64,000 nucleotides of DNA, from the NCBI GenBank assembly GCA_024691305.1, contig JAILNS010000036.1:124001-188000 (forward strand), given 5' to 3'. How positions within the stretch are numbered: position 1 is the stretch's first letter; the number at the start of each line of letters is the position of its first letter. Of this stretch, positions 60,655 to 64,000 are shown piece by piece. The notes under the pieces were generated by a model, which was not told the origin of the DNA, did no database searches, and saw only the letters and a program-made list of their open reading frames with translations. The position numbers and the translations under genes were made by a program. The DNA is from Lachnospiraceae bacterium. GTDB lineage: Bacteria > Bacillota > Clostridia > Lachnospirales > Lachnospiraceae.

Positions 60655-61631
60655 TCTTCATCGCCCCCTTCCTCATAAGCCTCATCCGTCTGTGTCAGTT
60701 CAAGGAATACATCTTCAAGTGACCTCGACCTGCTGTTTAAGGAAAGAAGTATAAGCCCGTTTGATGCGGCACATTTAAAGACATCCGCCCTGATATCCTT
60801 ATCGGGCAGTGCAAATATCTTAAGAAAAACCGTTCCTTCTTCGGAGGATTCTTTCATCTCCGTATGATCAACGTCTTCAAGACCGTCAAAAACGGACTGT
60901 ATATGTGAAACGTCGGGTGTGTCATTCTCGACCGTAACCGTTATCTCTATCTCCTGAGAGCCGTTCACATGACTAAGCAGGTTCTCGGTCTCATCGGAAG
61001 CTACCAGTTTTCCCTTGGATATGATAAAGACATAGTTACATATCTCTGATATCTCGGAAAGTATATGCGAACTCAAGATGACGGTATGCTCTTTTCCAAG
61101 TTCTCTTATGAGATCTCTTACCTCGATGATCTGGGCAGGATCCAATCCCGCTGTCGGTTCATCAAGAATGACTATATCAGGCTTACCGAGTATGGCCTGG
61201 GCAATACCGACTCTTTGCTTATAACCCTTACTCAAATTCCTTATCAAACGTCCCGCAACATCGGATATTCCTGAAGTTATACATGCATCATCTACTTCCT
61301 GTTCTCTTTTGTCTTTGGGGATCTTCTTTAATTCTGCAGCAAAAGTAAGATATTCAAGCACCGTCATATCCGGATATAACGGTGGTATCTCAGGCAGATA
61401 TCCTATATGGGACTTTGCCTTATTAGCCTCCTTATATATATCATGTCCGTCGATTGTCACGGTTCCTTCTGTTGCCGCAAGATATCCAGTGATCATATTC
61501 ATGGTCGTGGATTTACCCGCACCGTTTGGTCCGAGGAATCCGTATATACGCCCCGGTTCTATTGTCAGATTAAGATCATCTACCGCAGTATGATCTCCGT
61601 ATTTTTTTGTCAAATGTGAAATCTCTATCAT
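60651..61631 (-). CDS. ABC transporter ATP-binding protein (GldA-like)
   Basis: GFLGPNGAGKSTTMNMITGYL; LSKGYKQRVGIAQAILGKPDIVILDEPTAGLDP. Confidence 0.94.
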   Translation of the reverse strand: MIEISHLTKKYGDHTAVDDLNLTIEPGRIYGFLGPNGAGKSTTMNMITGYLAATEGTVTIDGHDIYKEANKAKSHIGYLPEIPPLYPDMTVLEYLTFAAELKKIPKDKREQEVDDACITSGISDVAGRLIRNLSKGYKQRVGIAQAILGKPDIVILDEPTAGLDPAQIIEVRDLIRELGKEHTVILSSHILSEISEICNYVFIISKGKLVASDETENLLSHVNGSQEIEITVTVENDTPDVSHIQSVFDGLEDVDHTEMKESSEEGTVFLKIFALPDKDIRADVFKCAASNGLILLSLNSRSRSLEDVFLELTQTDEAYEEGGDEE

Positions 61632-61710
61632 GTCACACCTCCCTGAAGCATGAGTATATTATGCTAATGTGACGAAATTGTGTCCTTATCTGAAACGGAC
61701 ATTATTTTTC

Positions 61711-61739
61711 TTGCACACCGCCAATGCCTATGCTATAAT
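61711..61739 (+). promoter_or_regulatory. Sigma-A-type promoter of tRNA-Thr: TTGCAC-17-TATAAT with extended -10 TG
   Basis: ttgcac (61711-61716), 17-bp spacer, tataat (61734-61739), TGC preceding the -10. Confidence 0.8.
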
Positions 61740-61772
61740 GCATTTTGTGTCCGAAAAGGGGATACGAAAGAT

Positions 61773-61844
<72 letters not shown>

Positions 61845-61853
61845 TTAAAAAAG

Positions 61854-61882
61854 GCAGATGATGATTCATCTGCTCTTTTTTT
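61854..61882 (+). terminator. Intrinsic terminator after tRNA-Thr (probably bidirectional)
   Basis: GCAGATGA-TGAT-TCATCTGC followed by CTCTTTTTTT; A-rich on the other flank. Confidence 0.85.
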
Positions 61883-61885
61883 ATG

Positions 61886-62743
61886 TTATCTGTTTTTTTC
61901 GCCTATATGAACGATGCTCCGGTTATTTGGAGTAAACTGTTCAAAAATAAATATGTCGAAATTCTCTTTTGCCTTATCAAGTTCCGCCTGAGATCTTATT
62001 GTCCATGCTACGGGCTTTCCCTTAAAGAATTTCGTTGCGGCAAGAAATCCCAGATCCGATGTATGTTCGTGGTTATATGCGATAAAATCAGGTCTCGTCA
62101 TCCAATTTAACATAAGGTGCTTTAGCAGAAAATACAGCATACCCTTATACCCGTCTTTTCTCCTGAATTTATCGGAAAGCTGCCCTCTTATTATCTCATT
62201 ACGGTTCTTTCTGTACCAGGAAAGCGCCAGAGGATTAAAGCTCTCGATCACATATGATCCGTTATAATCTTTAAGAAGCTTATCGGCTATAGGACATACG
62301 GAAAAATCCATCCACTCAACCTTATATTCGATGATGAGCGGAACTTTGCCGTCAACAAGTTTAAGGAACTCTTCGAATGTAGGGATCTGCTCATCGGTGC
62401 CGCCAAGCCTGAATTTCTGAATCTCCTCAAGTGTATAGTCATATACTTTGCCGGGCTGTCCCGTCATACGTTCAAGAGTAAAATCATGAAATACGACAGG
62501 GATCCTGTCCTTGGTAAGTTGCACATCAAGTTCTATACCGTATCCTGCCTCCACGGCACGTCCAAATGCGGCCATGGAATTTTCGGGAATACCCTTTTTC
62601 TTATCATGAAGGCCCCTGTGTGCATACAGTGCTTCCTGATACGGTTTCCAGTCATGTATAGCCTGATTACGCGGTTTAACACACAACAGGAAAAGAACGA
62701 TCAAAACTACCACTACAATTAATACGATCCATAATATATCCAC
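61886..62743 (-). CDS. Glycerophosphodiester phosphodiesterase
   Basis: YAHRGLHDKKKGIPENSMAAFGRAVEAGYGIELDVQLTKDRIPVVFHDFTLERMTG. Confidence 0.94.
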   Translation of the reverse strand: MDILWIVLIVVVVLIVLFLLCVKPRNQAIHDWKPYQEALYAHRGLHDKKKGIPENSMAAFGRAVEAGYGIELDVQLTKDRIPVVFHDFTLERMTGQPGKVYDYTLEEIQKFRLGGTDEQIPTFEEFLKLVDGKVPLIIEYKVEWMDFSVCPIADKLLKDYNGSYVIESFNPLALSWYRKNRNEIIRGQLSDKFRRKDGYKGMLYFLLKHLMLNWMTRPDFIAYNHEHTSDLGFLAATKFFKGKPVAWTIRSQAELDKAKENFDIFIFEQFTPNNRSIVHIGEKNR

Positions 62744-62770
62744 GATGATAACTCCATTTCATTTATTGTA

Positions 62771-64000
62771 TCATTTGATGTTTACTTTGATATTTGTCAG
62801 CGCACATTCATCCCCTGTCAGACATATGTTTATATCCTTGACTTTATCGGAGATCATAAAATATGAATTGACCGAAATACCAAGATTTTCCGTAAATACA
62901 GTGACATAAGACGATTTCTTAAAAAAGCTCACATTACAGTCAAAGCCCTCTTTGTTTTTTTCTTTCCATACATCCCAGCTCTCGAAATCACCGGTCTTAT
63001 TGATAATGGACTTCCTTTCCTTGCACAAAGAACCGTCCACTGTCACTTCACCGTCCAGACGGATAAGCGCAAGATCATAGTGATCATTTCCTTTATAGGA
63101 TGTATACAGATTAATATACGGACAGTGCCATACAAGAGAAGCATATGGGAACGTCTTGGTATGGAAACTGATATTCGTCCCGTCTTTTAGCCTAACGGGC
63201 GGTGTGGCTGTATTTCTGTAATCATCAAACTGTATGTTCGGCAGATCTCCCGTCGGGCCGTCAGTGTATACAAATTTATCTGCCAGACGAGGAATAAATC
63301 CGTCTCCTATCTCATCATCACTTACATGGGCTGATACATCATATATGAAACAATTCTCACCGGTGATCGCGATATAGGAATACTTAATGCTGTTTTGTAA
63401 AGCCATAACGGCTTTTATCTTCTTCTTTTTGCTGTTTAGAGTGATCATCACATGATCTTCATATCTTACAGCTTCGATCTCGTATACCGTCTTGTCGGAA
63501 GCAGTATTTTCGGCATCTATTGTGTTTTCTTCCTGCTTATCCTTTATATCTATCTTCTTTTCCCTGACATTCGGCATTTCGACTTCTCCGTCGAACCGGA
63601 TACGTCCGTATTCGGAATAATGCATATCCTCAGCCCGTTTCTTATCAAAATGCACTCTTGCATCACGGGAATCAAACATGATGATGGAAGGAACACCGGG
63701 ATTTGTCTCATCTTCATCTTTGGAACGTACTTTCAAACGTATCTTCACGGTTTGCGGAGTAAGTCTGAATGCTTCGGATACACTGCTTCCGAAACTGTCG
63801 CAATCAAGTTCACTTCCGCCCGCGATCGCCGAAACCTCGTTTTCCGATTCTTTCATCTCATAATTAACATCGCGGTCTATCATGGATAACATGATCCTGG
63901 CAAACTTCGGGTCAAATTGTGTTTCGATACCCTTTACAATCTCCTCGCGAACCTTTGTCTGCGACATGTAATTTCTGTATCTTCCCTTACAGGTCATTCC
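62771..64000 (-). CDS. Partial CDS: C-terminus of an HD-GYP-type protein with a beta-rich C-terminal domain; continues past the window end
   Basis: MTCKGRYRNYMSQTKVREEIVKGIETQFDPKFARIML matches the end of HD-GYP domains (DAMT..R.YR...); about 350 aa unrecognised downstream. Confidence 0.65.
   Translation of the reverse strand, partial: GMTCKGRYRNYMSQTKVREEIVKGIETQFDPKFARIMLSMIDRDVNYEMKESENEVSAIAGGSELDCDSFGSSVSEAFRLTPQTVKIRLKVRSKDEDETNPGVPSIIMFDSRDARVHFDKKRAEDMHYSEYGRIRFDGEVEMPNVREKKIDIKDKQEENTIDAENTASDKTVYEIEAVRYEDHVMITLNSKKKKIKAVMALQNSIKYSYIAITGENCFIYDVSAHVSDDEIGDGFIPRLADKFVYTDGPTGDLPNIQFDDYRNTATPPVRLKDGTNISFHTKTFPYASLVWHCPYINLYTSYKGNDHYDLALIRLDGEVTVDGSLCKERKSIINKTGDFESWDVWKEKNKEGFDCNVSFFKKSSYVTVFTENLGISVNSYFMISDKVKDINICLTGDECALTNIKVNIK

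Overview
The window is a chromosomal segment of an anaerobic Firmicute, most likely Lachnospiraceae/Butyrivibrio-like (judged from gene content and order, not from a search). Almost every gene is on the minus strand; the main plus-strand features are tmcAL and tRNA-Thr. Housekeeping blocks are folD-fhs-ftsK, yebC, alr-nnr-rex, queA-xth and ispF-cysE-cysS-mrnC-rlmB-sigH. There is also a galactofuranose/arabinofuranose-type sugar ABC transporter with a YesMN-like two-component system, a GH127 enzyme, a GldFG-like ABC system and two tRNAs. The most interesting stretch is about 13.8-35.8 kb. There an NHLM/C39-type peptide export module (short HlyD-like protein, C39-peptidase ABC exporter, second ABC exporter) lies next to a large signalling cluster: three STAS domains (one fused to an AMP-forming acyl ligase), an RsbW-like kinase, a degenerate RsbW-like protein, a SpoIIE/PP2C phosphatase, a GGDEF protein, an ECF sigma factor and a membrane acyltransferase. 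It also holds a 66-aa peptide with a bacteriocin-type leader ending in LDDDDLEYASAAG. I propose this as a candidate peptide-secretion system controlled by partner switching. No CRISPR, rRNA, IS element or prophage was seen.
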